Below, in pieces: positions 16,656 through 26,277 of a stretch of 64,000 bases of DNA. The notes below the pieces were generated by a model, which was not told where the DNA came from, did not search any database, and worked only from the letters and a program-made list of their open reading frames with translations. Numbering within the stretch: position 1 is the stretch's first letter; every line of letters starts with the position of its first letter. The stretch comes from Clostridium pasteurianum (lineage in GTDB: Bacteria; Bacillota; Clostridia; Clostridiales; Clostridiaceae). The stretch covers positions 3,848,181 through 3,912,180 of the forward strand of contig NZ_MCGV01000001.1 of NCBI RefSeq assembly GCF_001705235.1. The letters are read 5' to 3'. A program made the position numbers and the translations under genes.

Positions 16656-18149
16656 GTGTCACGTAAAGATAAAAAAATTACTATACCTGTAGGTATTGGA
16701 TATGGATTAGTGGATTTAATGGGCGGTGGAGCTTTTACGATTATTGGAGCCTTTTTACTCTTTTTTTACACTAATTTTGCAGGATTATCACCTGTACAGG
16801 CTGCTTCTATTATAGCTATAGCACGAATTGTTGATTCATTTACTAGCTTATTTATAGGTAGTTTGACAGATAATTTTTATAAAAATAAATTAGGTAAAAA
16901 ATTCGGAAGAAGGCGTTTCTTTTTACTCATTGGTGCACCTTTAATGGCAGACTATGTTTTGTTGTGGGTAACAGGACAAAGTTATTGGTTTTATTTAGTG
17001 ACTTATTTGTTATTTGAAATAATAGCTGCAATGGTTCTAATTCCATGGGAAACGCTGCCAACTGAGATGACAGATAATTTTGATGATAGAACTAAAATTT
17101 CTACATGCAGAATGTTTATTTCTGCTTCGGGTACGTTTTTAGCTACTTTTGTTCCTGGTCAGTTAATTGGTTATTTTGGTCAACGTAATCCATATGCATA
17201 TTTTATTAATGGATTAATATTTGCTATACTATATGCAATTTGTATATTTTCAGCTTATCATGTATCATGGGAAAGAGAGCTTACACCAGAAATGAAGAAA
17301 TTGGCTTCAGCTGAGCCTGAACATAAAAGTATTAAAGATTATATAAAAAATATTATTGAGGTAGCGGGTGATTATCTATCAACTTTGAAAATTAAAAGCT
17401 TTAGAAAACATTTAGCTATTTACCTACTATCATTTACTGCTAAAGATACATTTAATACTGTATTTGTATTTTTCTGTGTTTATAATTTGAAGGCTACATC
17501 ATCACTTGCAGCTAATTTGCTTTCACTTAGTATTGTTGGTATACCTATGACTATAGTAGGCGGATTTTTGATGATTAAGATTGGTCCGGCTAACTTGTAT
17601 AAGATATCATATTCCATAATGATTGTATGCTTATTTGCTTTTTATGGTGTTTATGTAGGAGGACTAGGAGCCAATATGGTCTTATTATTTTTGATTGCTG
17701 GTGTTTATCAAATAGGAAGAAGTTTATTGGAATTCACACCATGGAATGTGTTCCCATTTATACCGGATGTAGATGAAATAGTTACAAAGAAAAGAAGAGA
17801 AGGACTTTTTGCAGCAGTTATGACTTTTACAAGAAAAAGCAGTGTAGCCATTGCTACATTCGCTGTTGGATTAATATTACAAGCCTCAGGTTTTGTTAAA
17901 GGAAGAGCTGTACAATCTCATTTTGTAATGCAGACTATTGCATATATACTAATTATTGGCTGCGTTGGAATGCTTGTATGGTCTATAGCATTAGCATTTA
18001 CTTTTAAACTTAACAAACAAACACATATTATATTATTAAATGAAATTAAACGTTTGAAAGAGAATGGTTCAAAGGATGATGTAGATCCGAAAACAAAAGA
18101 AGTTGTTGAAAATCTTACTGGCTATAAATATGAAAATGTTTGGAGATAA
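16656..18149 (+). CDS. GPH-family (glycoside-pentoside-hexuronide) cation symporter, probable hexuronate uptake
   Basis: 497 residues, polytopic with about 12 hydrophobic segments. It begins ITIPVGIGYGLVDLMGGGAF and carries the family loops RIVDSFTSLFIGSLTDN with KLGKKFGRRRFFLL (about 52-90) and VLIPWETLPTEMTD. The GPH family imports sugars or uronides with Na+ or H+. GTG 16656 is in frame after AGAAGGAG; the overlapping ATG 16654 is out of frame. It is the last gene of the uronate block and is followed by a strong terminator. Substrate is inferred from context (YjmB/UxuT/GutA-like), and glucuronides rather than free uronates remain possible. Confidence 0.85.
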   Translation: MSRKDKKITIPVGIGYGLVDLMGGGAFTIIGAFLLFFYTNFAGLSPVQAASIIAIARIVDSFTSLFIGSLTDNFYKNKLGKKFGRRRFFLLIGAPLMADYVLLWVTGQSYWFYLVTYLLFEIIAAMVLIPWETLPTEMTDNFDDRTKISTCRMFISASGTFLATFVPGQLIGYFGQRNPYAYFINGLIFAILYAICIFSAYHVSWERELTPEMKKLASAEPEHKSIKDYIKNIIEVAGDYLSTLKIKSFRKHLAIYLLSFTAKDTFNTVFVFFCVYNLKATSSLAANLLSLSIVGIPMTIVGGFLMIKIGPANLYKISYSIMIVCLFAFYGVYVGGLGANMVLLFLIAGVYQIGRSLLEFTPWNVFPFIPDVDEIVTKKRREGLFAAVMTFTRKSSVAIATFAVGLILQASGFVKGRAVQSHFVMQTIAYILIIGCVGMLVWSIALAFTFKLNKQTHIILLNEIKRLKENGSKDDVDPKTKEVVENLTGYKYENVWR

Positions 18150-18202
18150 AGCATATTTAAAGATTAGTAATATGCAAGATTTATATTAGAATCAAAATGT
18201 TT

Positions 18203-18244
18203 CCTCACAATCGATTAAAGACTAATTGATTGTGAGGTATTTTT
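18203..18244 (+). terminator. Intrinsic terminator of the hexuronate operon
   Basis: A 15-bp stem, CCTCACAATCGATTA against TAATTGATTGTGAGG (one G-U pair), with an AAGAC loop, followed by TATTTTTA. Confidence 0.88.
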
Positions 18245-18361
18245 ATGAGTTTAAGAAGTATAATAAACTTAGAATAATATAGATTATTGAAATTAAAATA
18301 AAAACTAGCAATAAATATATATTTAAAGGCCTGTAAAGTTTTAATTTTGGCTGTTTTATAG

Positions 18362-18367
18362 TATAAT
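18362..18367 (+). promoter_or_regulatory. -10 element for the phosphoglucomutase gene
   Basis: TATAAT 34 bases before the GTG start, downstream of the hexuronate terminator. The -35 region (TTTTAA at 18339) is poor. Confidence 0.42.
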
Positions 18368-18400
18368 ATTTATAGCTAAAATTTTAGGGGGTGTTATGTA

Positions 18401-20131
18401 GTGTTATATAAAGAAAAATATGAACTATGGTTGAATTCAAAAGCTGTAGATGATGAAACTAAGAATGAACTCAAGAGTATAAAGGATGACAAGGAAATAG
18501 AGGATAGATTTTATAAAGATTTAGAGTTTGGAACGGGGGGACTTAGAGGAGTAATTGCAGCTGGCAGTAATAGGATGAACATATATACTGTTGGTAAAGC
18601 AACACAGGGTCTTGCAGATTATCTGAATAAAACTTATAAAGGTGAAATTGGTGTTAGTATAGCTCACGATTCAAGAATAATGTCAAGAGAATTTGCAGAA
18701 AGAGCAGCTTGTGTTTTAAGTGCTAATGGAATAAAAGCTTATTTATTTGATTCACTTAGACCTACACCTATGCTTTCATTTACTGTGAGACATTTAGATT
18801 GTAAGGCTGGAATTGTAATTACTGCTTCACACAATCCAAAACAATATAATGGATACAAAGTTTACAATGAGGATGGAAATCAGCTTACGGATAAAGCAGC
18901 AGCAGAAGTCCTTGATTGTATAGAAAAAACAGATGCTTTTTCTGGTGTAAAACTTGCAAAAATGAATGAAGCAAAAGAAAGTGGATTGCTTACTATAATT
19001 GGTGAAGATGTAGATAAGGCTTACATAGAGAAAGTTAAAAACCTTACCATAAGAAAAGACATGGTAAAAGAACATGCAAAAGATTTAAAAATAATATATA
19101 CACCTATTCATGGTTCTGGAAATATTCCTGTAAGAAGAGTTCTAAAAGAATTGGGATACGAAAATGTATCTGTAGTTAAGGAACAGGAAAAACCAGATGG
19201 TAATTTTCCTACTGCACCATATCCAAATCCAGAACAGCCTTCAGTATTTAATATAGCTCTTGAATTAGCTAAAAAGGTTGAGCCAGATGTTATATTTGGA
19301 ACTGATCCTGATTGTGATAGAATAGGAGTTGTAGTTAAAAATAAGAACGGAGAATATAAAGTACTCACAGGAAATCAAACAGGAGTTCTTTTAACTCATT
19401 ATATAATATCATCACTTAAGGATTTAAATAAACTTCCTTCTAATGGTGCTGTTATAAAGACTATAGTAACTTCTGAAATGACACGTAAGATTGCAGAAGA
19501 TTATAATATAAAACTTATAGATGTACTTACAGGTTTTAAGTATATAGGTGAAAAAATCAAGGAATTTGAGAAAACTAAATCTAATACTTATTTATTTGGC
19601 TTTGAAGAAAGTTATGGATGTCTTGCTGGTACTTTTGTAAGAGATAAAGATGCTGTTATAGCTGCTACACTTGTATGTGAAATGGCTTTATATTATAAGA
19701 AAAAAGGATTAAATCTTGACGATGCTCTTAATAAGTTATATGAGAAATATGGATTTTATAAAGAAAAATTAGTTTCAATAGAACTTAAAGGCAAGGAAGG
19801 ACAAGAAAAAATTCAGAATGCACTTAACTATTTGAGAAAAAATGCGCCTAAGAGTATAGATGGAGTAAGGATAGTTAAAAATTTTGATTATAAGGCAAGT
19901 ATTGAAAAAGATCTTGTACATCAGACTGAAAATGAAATAAAACTTCCTAAATCAAATGTATTAAGGTATATTTTAGAGGATGGTTCATGGTTTGTTGTAA
20001 GACCATCTGGAACTGAGCCTAAAATGAAAATATACTTAGCTGTTGTAGGTAATAATTCAAATGATTCAGAAGCTAAAATGGATAAGTTTAATGAAAGTGT
20101 TATGAATGTTGTAAATGATGCTTGTAAATAA
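18401..20131 (+). CDS. pgcA: Alpha-phosphoglucomutase / phosphomannomutase
   Basis: 576 residues, matching the long PGM2-like/PgcA type (about 580). Motifs: GTGGLRGVIAAGSNRMN (44-60), the phosphoserine loop GIVITASHNPKQYNGYK with catalytic Ser143, the metal-binding loop DPDCDRIGVV (about 302-311), FGFEESYGCL for sugar binding, and the phosphate-binding RPSGTEPKMKIY near the C-terminus. It interconverts glucose 6-phosphate and glucose 1-phosphate, feeding the UDP-glucose and dTDP-rhamnose genes downstream. GTG 18401 follows AGGGGGTG. Mannose specificity cannot be excluded. Confidence 0.92.
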   Translation: MLYKEKYELWLNSKAVDDETKNELKSIKDDKEIEDRFYKDLEFGTGGLRGVIAAGSNRMNIYTVGKATQGLADYLNKTYKGEIGVSIAHDSRIMSREFAERAACVLSANGIKAYLFDSLRPTPMLSFTVRHLDCKAGIVITASHNPKQYNGYKVYNEDGNQLTDKAAAEVLDCIEKTDAFSGVKLAKMNEAKESGLLTIIGEDVDKAYIEKVKNLTIRKDMVKEHAKDLKIIYTPIHGSGNIPVRRVLKELGYENVSVVKEQEKPDGNFPTAPYPNPEQPSVFNIALELAKKVEPDVIFGTDPDCDRIGVVVKNKNGEYKVLTGNQTGVLLTHYIISSLKDLNKLPSNGAVIKTIVTSEMTRKIAEDYNIKLIDVLTGFKYIGEKIKEFEKTKSNTYLFGFEESYGCLAGTFVRDKDAVIAATLVCEMALYYKKKGLNLDDALNKLYEKYGFYKEKLVSIELKGKEGQEKIQNALNYLRKNAPKSIDGVRIVKNFDYKASIEKDLVHQTENEIKLPKSNVLRYILEDGSWFVVRPSGTEPKMKIYLAVVGNNSNDSEAKMDKFNESVMNVVNDACK

Positions 20132-20155
20132 ATATTAGGATAATTTTAAATTAAT

Positions 20156-20186
20156 AAAATGGAAGGTGATAGTTACCTTCCATTTT
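20156..20186 (+). terminator. Intrinsic terminator after the phosphoglucomutase gene
   Basis: AAAATGGAAGGT and ACCTTCCATTTT form a perfect 12-bp stem with a 7-base loop; the U-tract is within the 3' arm. Only 24 bases separate it from the next start, so it could also attenuate that gene. Confidence 0.75.
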
Positions 20187-20209
20187 GATGTATAAATGGT
20201 GGTGAAATA

Positions 20210-21283
20210 ATGAGTGTAGAAGAAGAATTTAAAGAAAAGGTATCAAAACTTATTTTTTTGGAACTTAGATTTCAAAGTGTACAATCAATTTTTAAGGTTA
20301 GTATGAATGAAAATATATATGTACCAATAAGATCAAAAAGAGTTATAGATAAAGTTAAAAGTGGAGAAAAATTCAAGAATATACCTCTTTCTTTTTTCGT
20401 AGAAGGTATGTTTTATGTACTGGGTGGAGATGAAAATTTCAAATATAACTCAATATATAAAAAAATATTAAATAAAAATTTAGAAATTACAACACAATAT
20501 ATAAAGGAAATTATATTTAGTGAGGTTAAAGATTCTAATTATGAAGATGCATATATACTTCTTAAAGGATTAACTTTTATAGAGGAAAATGAAGAAAATT
20601 ATGATAAGGCTTTGATGGTAGCTGAGAATATAAGAGAGAAAAATTCTGAATTTAAAGAAGAAGAATTGAAAATAATAGAAAGAGCTAAAGAAATTAAAAA
20701 ATTTCCAAAACCTTATTTTTATGAGGCTTTAATTAAAAATCAAGATAAGGATTACGAAGGTGCCTGGTATTCTATAAATACTTATATTGAAAATGGCGGA
20801 GAACAAAGTGAAAATGTATTAGAGTTAAAGCATTCTCTTAAGGATATAAGGGAATACGAAAAAGCAAAAGAAATAATGAATGGAGAGCCTAAAGAATCAC
20901 TTAAAATATTCATAAAGCTTCTTGATGAATTTGAAGATGATGCAGTGCTTTTGTATTATATAGGAGTAAATTATAGAATACTTTCAAATTATGAAAAAGC
21001 AATTTATTATCTTAATGAATCAATAGCAATAGATAATAATATAGTAGAAGTTTTTAATGAACTTGGCATAAACTATGCAGCTATTGGTGATATGGATAAG
21101 GCCATAGCATATTTAAGAAAAGCATTTGAAGTGACTAAGTCAATAGAGATATGCACTAATCTTATTATATGTTATCTTAATAAGGGAGATCTAAAGCAAG
21201 CTAAATTGCATTACGATATAGCAAAAAAAATGAATCCTAAAGATGAAATTGTTTTAAAATTAGGAAATTCTTTTGAAAAGTAG
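20210..21283 (+). CDS. Tetratricopeptide-repeat protein
   Basis: 357 residues, soluble, highly charged. TPR-type helices are visible in the C-terminal part: DAVLLYYIGVNYRILSNYEK, AIYYLNESIAIDNN, EVFNELGINYAAIGDMDK and AIAYLRKAFEVTKS (about 245-315). The N-terminal 150 residues are helical without a recognised enzyme motif. TPR proteins are scaffolds for protein-protein contacts; no partner can be named. It lies between the phosphoglucomutase and galU genes. Confidence 0.8.
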   Translation: MSVEEEFKEKVSKLIFLELRFQSVQSIFKVSMNENIYVPIRSKRVIDKVKSGEKFKNIPLSFFVEGMFYVLGGDENFKYNSIYKKILNKNLEITTQYIKEIIFSEVKDSNYEDAYILLKGLTFIEENEENYDKALMVAENIREKNSEFKEEELKIIERAKEIKKFPKPYFYEALIKNQDKDYEGAWYSINTYIENGGEQSENVLELKHSLKDIREYEKAKEIMNGEPKESLKIFIKLLDEFEDDAVLLYYIGVNYRILSNYEKAIYYLNESIAIDNNIVEVFNELGINYAAIGDMDKAIAYLRKAFEVTKSIEICTNLIICYLNKGDLKQAKLHYDIAKKMNPKDEIVLKLGNSFEK

Positions 21284-21376
21284 TATAATATAAATTACGT
21301 TAATAGGTAAATGGTTTTCAATAATAGTTATTGAATATATTTTAATTATAGTAACTAGTTGAGAGGAGTTTTTGCA

Positions 21377-22291
21377 ATGAAAGTTAAAAAGGCGATTATA
21401 CCAGCAGCAGGATTGGGAACAAGATTTTTGCCAGCTACTAAGGCACAACCTAAAGAAATGCTTCCAATAGTTGATAAGCCTACAATACAGTACATAGTAG
21501 AAGAAGCGGTTCAGTCAGGGATAGAGGAGATACTTGTTATAACAGGAAGAAATAAAAGAGCTATAGAAGATCATTTTGATAAATCATTTGAGCTTGAAAG
21601 TGAACTTGAAAGTCATAACAAGAATGAACTTCTTAAAGTGGTAAAAGATATATCTAAGCTAGCCAATATATATTATATACGTCAAAAGGAGCCAAGAGGC
21701 CTTGGACATGCGATTAATTGCGCCAGGACTTTTGTTGGAAATGAGCCATTTGCAGTTTTACTTGGTGATGATGTAGTAGATGCAAAGGTACCATGCTTAA
21801 AGCAGCTCATAAATTGTTATGATGAATACAAAACTTCAATACTTGGAGTTCAAAAGGTACCTCATTCAGAGGTTTCAAAATATGGTATAGTAAATGGAAT
21901 GCATATAGAAGACGGAGTTTACAAGGTTAAGGATCTAGTAGAGAAACCTAAAATAGAAGAAGCACCTTCCGATCTCGCAATACTTGGAAGATATATAATA
22001 ACTCCAGCAATATTTGATATATTGGATAAGACAAAACCTGGTAAGGGTGACGAAATTCAACTTACGGATGCACTTAGGACATTAATGAAAACAGAAGCAA
22101 TGTATGCATATATTTTTGATGGTAGAAGATATGATGTTGGGGATAAACTTGGATTTTTACAGGCTACAGTTGAGTATGCTTTAAAGAGAGACGATTTAAA
22201 GAAACCATTTATGAATTACTTATTTACTATAAAAGATAATCCTAAATTTAAAGCATTATATGATGAATTAAGTAATAAGAAGAGTAAGTAG
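21377..22291 (+). CDS. galU: UTP-glucose-1-phosphate uridylyltransferase
   Basis: 304 residues from ATG 21377 (GAGAGGAG upstream); the longer frame from TTG 21359 overlaps that site. The nucleotidyltransferase start is IIPAAGLGTRFLPATKAQPK, with EMLPIVDKPTIQYIVEEA, ITGRNKRAIEDHFD, FAVLLGDDVVD, VEKP and KPGKGDEIQLTDALR, all hallmarks of GalU/GtaB. It makes UDP-glucose from glucose 1-phosphate. UDP-glucose feeds the epimerase gene 31 bases downstream and the glycosyltransferases of the locus. Confidence 0.97.
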   Translation: MKVKKAIIPAAGLGTRFLPATKAQPKEMLPIVDKPTIQYIVEEAVQSGIEEILVITGRNKRAIEDHFDKSFELESELESHNKNELLKVVKDISKLANIYYIRQKEPRGLGHAINCARTFVGNEPFAVLLGDDVVDAKVPCLKQLINCYDEYKTSILGVQKVPHSEVSKYGIVNGMHIEDGVYKVKDLVEKPKIEEAPSDLAILGRYIITPAIFDILDKTKPGKGDEIQLTDALRTLMKTEAMYAYIFDGRRYDVGDKLGFLQATVEYALKRDDLKKPFMNYLFTIKDNPKFKALYDELSNKKSK

Positions 22292-22322
22292 ATACCTCTT
22301 ATTTAGAATAGGAGATTTGATA

Positions 22323-23228
22323 ATGAATATATTAGTAACTGGTGGAGCAGGTTTTATAGGTTCACATGTGGTCAGAATGCTATTAGAGCATGGACATAAA
22401 GTATGTATTGTAGATAATATGATACATGGTAATGAGAGTAAAGTGCCTCATGGTGTTGATATTTATAAGCTTGACATATTAAGCTGCGAAATAGAAAATG
22501 TGTTTAAAAAGGAAAGACCGGAAATTGTAATACATAATGCAGCTCAGATAAGTGTTGCAGGTTCTGTAAAAGATCCTTTATATGATGCTAGAACAAATAT
22601 TTTAGGAAGTATCAATATACTTGAAATGTGCAGAAAATATGGCACAAGAAAGGTGATTTATCCAGCGTCAGCAGCTATTTTTGGGGAGCCAAAGTATCTG
22701 CCTATAGATGAGGATCACCCGCTTGATATGATATCTTCTTATGGCGTTTCAAAACATACAGTTGAACATTATTTGAAAGTTTATAAAGAATTATATGATA
22801 TAAACTATACTGTTTTGAGATATTCTAATGTATATGGGCCAGGGCAGGACAGCAGTGGAGAAGGCGGAGTAGTTTCTATATTTGCTGATAAAATCATTAA
22901 AGGCGAGCCTCTTCATATATATGGAAATGGTGAGCAGATAAGAGACTTTGTTTATGTTAAAGATGTGGCAACGGCAAATATGTATGCTCTAGAATCATTA
23001 AATAACGGTATATATAATGTTTGTACAAATAAAAAAATCACTGTAAATGAATTAGCAGAGCTTATGTGTTCTGTAAGTAAGAAGAATGTAGAAATAATTC
23101 ATGATGGTGAAAGAGCTGGGGATATTTTTGAAAGTTATATGTCTTATGATAAAATATCTAAGGCATGTGGATGGAAACCTAAATATGATTTAGAACATGG
23201 AATAAAAGAAACTATGGAGAGCTTTTAA
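22323..23228 (+). CDS. galE: NAD-dependent sugar epimerase (UDP-glucose 4-epimerase-like)
   Basis: 301 residues from ATG 22323 (AGGAG eight bases upstream). It is an extended short-chain dehydrogenase: NILVTGGAGFIGSHVV (Rossmann), HNAAQISVAGSVKDP, the YPASAAIFGEP serine region, SYGVSKH (YxxxK catalytic pair) and RYSNVYGPGQD. The UDP-glucose/UDP-galactose epimerase assignment rests on overall pattern and galU adjacency; UDP-GlcNAc or UDP-glucuronate epimerisation is possible. It is probably co-transcribed with galU. Confidence 0.85.
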   Translation: MNILVTGGAGFIGSHVVRMLLEHGHKVCIVDNMIHGNESKVPHGVDIYKLDILSCEIENVFKKERPEIVIHNAAQISVAGSVKDPLYDARTNILGSINILEMCRKYGTRKVIYPASAAIFGEPKYLPIDEDHPLDMISSYGVSKHTVEHYLKVYKELYDINYTVLRYSNVYGPGQDSSGEGGVVSIFADKIIKGEPLHIYGNGEQIRDFVYVKDVATANMYALESLNNGIYNVCTNKKITVNELAELMCSVSKKNVEIIHDGERAGDIFESYMSYDKISKACGWKPKYDLEHGIKETMESF

Positions 23229-23229
23229 T

Positions 23230-23258
23230 TAGACAATTGAGATTATATATAGTATAAT
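23230..23258 (+). promoter_or_regulatory. Sigma-A promoter of the rfbA gene
   Basis: TAGACA (23230-23235), exact 17-base spacer, TATAAT (23253-23258). One of the best promoter matches in the window, directly after galE and about 65 bases before the rfbA ribosome site. Confidence 0.65.
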
Positions 23259-23328
23259 GAGTTTTGCAATGTTGAAAGTAATGTACGAAATATAAATATT
23301 TAGTATAGTTTAGGAGGTTAATTATATA

Positions 23329-24195
23329 ATGAAAGGTATAATTTTAGCTGGAGGATCTGGGACAAGACTTTATCCAATAACTATGGCAACGTCGAAGCAA
23401 TTACTCCCTATTTATGATAAACCTATGATATATTATCCTTTATCGGTGCTTATGCTTTCTGGAATAAGGGAAGTTTTAATAATATCAACTCCGAGGGATA
23501 TAAATGCTTATAAAGGACTTTTGGGTGATGGAAGTCAGATTGGTCTTGAAATTCAATATGCTGTTCAGGATAAACCAAGAGGACTTGCAGATGCGTTTAT
23601 AGTTGGTGAAAAATTCATAGGAAATGATAGAGTAGCCCTTGTGCTTGGAGATAATATATTCCATGGTTATGGATTTACTGAAAGACTTGAGAGAGCAGCA
23701 GCCAGAGAAGAGGGAGCTACAATTTTTGGATATCACGTAAGCAATCCAAGAGCTTTTGGTGTAGTTGAATTTGATGATAAAAATAATGTCATATCAATAG
23801 AAGAAAAGCCTGAAAATCCAAAATCAAATTATGCAGTTCCAGGTTTATATTTTTATGATAATAATGTAGTAGAGATAGCTAAAAACGTAAAGCCATCGGA
23901 TAGAGGAGAAATAGAAATAACAGCTGTTAATAATGCATATCTTGAAAGTGGAAAATTGAAGGTAGAACTCTTTGGAAGAGGTATGGCATGGCTTGATACA
24001 GGAACATATAGAGGACTTTTAGATGCTGCTAACTTTGTGGAAGCAATAGAAAATAGGCAAGGACTTTATATTGCATGTATAGAAGAAATAGCTTATAGAA
24101 AAGGATATATTTCTAAAGAACAGGTTAAAAAGCTTGCAGAGCCACTTCATAAAACAGATTATGGTAAGTACTTATTTAATCTTGTTCAAGAATAA
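23329..24195 (+). CDS. rfbA: Glucose-1-phosphate thymidylyltransferase
   Basis: 288 residues, standard RmlA length. Signature [20 protein letters not shown] (3-22) with [55 protein letters not shown] and [16 protein letters not shown]. It makes dTDP-glucose, the first step of dTDP-L-rhamnose synthesis. Preceded by AGGAGG and its own promoter. rfbB follows after 42 bases. Confidence 0.98.
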   Translation: MKGIILAGGSGTRLYPITMATSKQLLPIYDKPMIYYPLSVLMLSGIREVLIISTPRDINAYKGLLGDGSQIGLEIQYAVQDKPRGLADAFIVGEKFIGNDRVALVLGDNIFHGYGFTERLERAAAREEGATIFGYHVSNPRAFGVVEFDDKNNVISIEEKPENPKSNYAVPGLYFYDNNVVEIAKNVKPSDRGEIEITAVNNAYLESGKLKVELFGRGMAWLDTGTYRGLLDAANFVEAIENRQGLYIACIEEIAYRKGYISKEQVKKLAEPLHKTDYGKYLFNLVQE

Positions 24196-24237
24196 AATAA
24201 ATTGTAATTTATAGGTAGTGAAGGAGAGAACAAATAT

Positions 24238-25293
24238 ATGAAAAATTATTTGGTAACTGGTGGAGCCGGATTTATAGGTTCAAATTTTATACATTATATG
24301 CTTAATAAATACAATGATATAAAGATAATAAATGTAGACAAATTAACTTATGCTGGTAATCTTGAAAATTTAAAAGGCTGTGAACAAAATCCAAACTATG
24401 TTTTTGTTCAGGCAGATATATGTGATAAGGAAGCAATTGAAAAGATATTTAAGAATTATGACATAGATTTTGTTGTTAATTTTGCTGCTGAATCACATGT
24501 GGATAGAAGTATTAAAATGCCTGAAGTATTTGTTCAAACTAATGTACTTGGCACTGTTAATTTACTTAATATAGCTAAAAATAACTGGGAAACTGTAGAT
24601 GGTTTTAAGAAAGGTAAGAAATATCTTCAAATATCAACTGATGAAGTTTATGGGTCACTTGGCAAAGAGGGATTTTTTACTGAAACTACTCCACTAAATC
24701 CACATAGCCCATATTCAGCAAGCAAAGCTAGTGCTGATATGCTTGTAAAAGCTTATTTTGATACTTTTAAAATGCCAATTAATATTACTAGATGTTCAAA
24801 CAACTATGGACCTTATCAGTTCCCTGAAAAGTTAATACCACTTTTAATAAACAATTGTTTAAATAAAAAAGAATTACCTGTATATGGTGACGGAATGAAT
24901 ATAAGAGACTGGCTTTTTGTAGAAGATCATTGTAAGGCAATTGACATGGTATTAAATGATGGCGAAGTTGGAAGAGTATATAATGTTGGTGGACATAATG
25001 AGAGAACAAACATATTTATAGTTAAAACTGTAATAGACTATATTCATAATAATGTGAATAAAGATGTAGATGAAAGTTTAATAAAATATGTTGCAGATAG
25101 AAAAGGTCATGATAGACGATATGGTATAGATCCAACTAGAATAAAGGATGAACTTGATTGGTATCCAGAAACAAAATTTGAAGTTGGAATTGTAAAGACT
25201 ATTAAATGGTATCTTGATAATGAAGAATGGATGAAGAATGTTACTTCAGGACAATATCAAGAATACTATAAAAAGATGTACAAAAATAAGTAA
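24238..25293 (+). CDS. rfbB: dTDP-glucose 4,6-dehydratase
   Basis: 351 residues. Extended SDR with YLVTGGAGFIGSNFIHYML at the N-terminus, NFAAESHVDRSI, the catalytic STDEVYGSLG (Thr-Asp-Glu), the YxxxK pair in YSASKASADMLVKAY, and RCSNNYGPYQFPEKLIPL. Converts dTDP-glucose to dTDP-4-keto-6-deoxyglucose with an internal NAD cycle. Ribosome site GAAGGAGAG. Followed by a terminator, so rfbA-rfbB form a short unit. Confidence 0.98.
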   Translation: MKNYLVTGGAGFIGSNFIHYMLNKYNDIKIINVDKLTYAGNLENLKGCEQNPNYVFVQADICDKEAIEKIFKNYDIDFVVNFAAESHVDRSIKMPEVFVQTNVLGTVNLLNIAKNNWETVDGFKKGKKYLQISTDEVYGSLGKEGFFTETTPLNPHSPYSASKASADMLVKAYFDTFKMPINITRCSNNYGPYQFPEKLIPLLINNCLNKKELPVYGDGMNIRDWLFVEDHCKAIDMVLNDGEVGRVYNVGGHNERTNIFIVKTVIDYIHNNVNKDVDESLIKYVADRKGHDRRYGIDPTRIKDELDWYPETKFEVGIVKTIKWYLDNEEWMKNVTSGQYQEYYKKMYKNK

Positions 25294-25301
25294 TTAATTT
25301 T

Positions 25302-25346
25302 AAATCAGTAATTATTATTTTGTTTAAAACTAATAATTACTGATTT
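25302..25346 (+). terminator. Intrinsic terminator after rfbB
   Basis: AAATCAGTAATTATTA pairs perfectly with TAATAATTACTGATTT (16 bp) around a 13-base loop; the trailing T content is modest. Confidence 0.72.
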
Positions 25347-25385
25347 TACTGTAATTCAAGTGATTTCGTAAGAAATACATTTAGA

Positions 25386-25413
25386 TTGTAGGGGACCTTA
25401 TGTCTTTTATAAT
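25386..25413 (+). promoter_or_regulatory. Sigma-A promoter of rfbC
   Basis: TTGTAG (25386-25391), 16-base spacer, TATAAT (25408-25413), just after the rfbB terminator and about 40 bases before the rfbC ribosome site. Confidence 0.5.
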
Positions 25414-25460
25414 TTATGTTTATTTTGGAATATAAAATTGTAAATTGGAGATGAATTTAA

Positions 25461-26018
25461 ATGGGTAAGTTTAAGTTTAATAAAACTGATATTGAAGGAG
25501 TGTATATAATAGAAACAGGTGTTTTTGGAGATAACAGAGGTTATTTTATGGAAACATATAATTATAATGATTTTAAAGAGGCTGGACTTGATATGAAATT
25601 TGTTCAAGATAATCAATCTAGCTCAACTAAAGGAGTTTTAAGAGGACTTCATTTTCAAAAGAAACATACACAAGGAAAACTTGTAAGGGTTGTACGCGGA
25701 GAAGTTTTTGATGTTGCTGTTGATCTTAGACATGGCTCAAAAACTTATGGAAAATGGGTAGGAGTAACATTAAGTGAAGAAAATAAAAAGCAATTTTACA
25801 TACCAGAAGGTTTTGCACATGGTTTTGTAGTTTTATCTGATACTGCTGAATTTTGTTATAAATGTACTGATTTTTATGATAAAGCTTCTGAGGGTGGAAT
25901 ACTTTGGAACGATCCTGAGATAGGTGTAAAATGGCCTATAGAAGGAATTGAAAAGCTTACTTTTTCAGACAAGGATCAAAAGTGGCCTAAATTAAGTGAG
26001 TGCAAAATTGAATTCTAA
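25461..26018 (+). CDS. rfbC: dTDP-4-dehydrorhamnose 3,5-epimerase
   Basis: 185 residues, standard RmlC cupin length. Motifs: DNRGYFMETYN, FVQDNQSSSTKGVLRGLHFQ (RGLHFQ holds the catalytic His), QGKLVRVVRGEVFDVAVDLR (catalytic Lys and Asp region), and YIPEGFAHGFVVLSD. It carries out the third step of dTDP-L-rhamnose synthesis. The final reductase gene, rfbD, is 19 kb away in this window. Confidence 0.97.
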   Translation: MGKFKFNKTDIEGVYIIETGVFGDNRGYFMETYNYNDFKEAGLDMKFVQDNQSSSTKGVLRGLHFQKKHTQGKLVRVVRGEVFDVAVDLRHGSKTYGKWVGVTLSEENKKQFYIPEGFAHGFVVLSDTAEFCYKCTDFYDKASEGGILWNDPEIGVKWPIEGIEKLTFSDKDQKWPKLSECKIEF

Positions 26019-26143
26019 AAAATAAAATGATAAGAATTCTATGTAGTTATATGATTTCTAACGAAACTAATAGTTTGTAATGTTTTGAAGTAGGTACACG
26101 TTAAGAGTGATACAGAAGTTCTATATTTGATATTGATTATAAT

Positions 26144-26193
26144 AGTGACAAGTTATAGAGTGAAATTTAGTTAGAACTTTATAACTTGTCACT
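26144..26193 (+). terminator. Hairpin after rfbC, probable terminator
   Basis: AGTGACAAGTTATAGAGT and ACTTTATAACTTGTCACT form an 18-bp stem (one G-U pair) in the 259-base gap between rfbC and the sugar transferase gene. There is no U-run, so its efficiency is uncertain. I see nothing else in that gap. Confidence 0.5.
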
Positions 26194-26277
26194 TATCACT
26201 TGAAATAATATATTTAATTTGATATATTAGATTAGTGATTGTTGTTTTTATAGAATCATATAAAAGAGGTGAAATGC

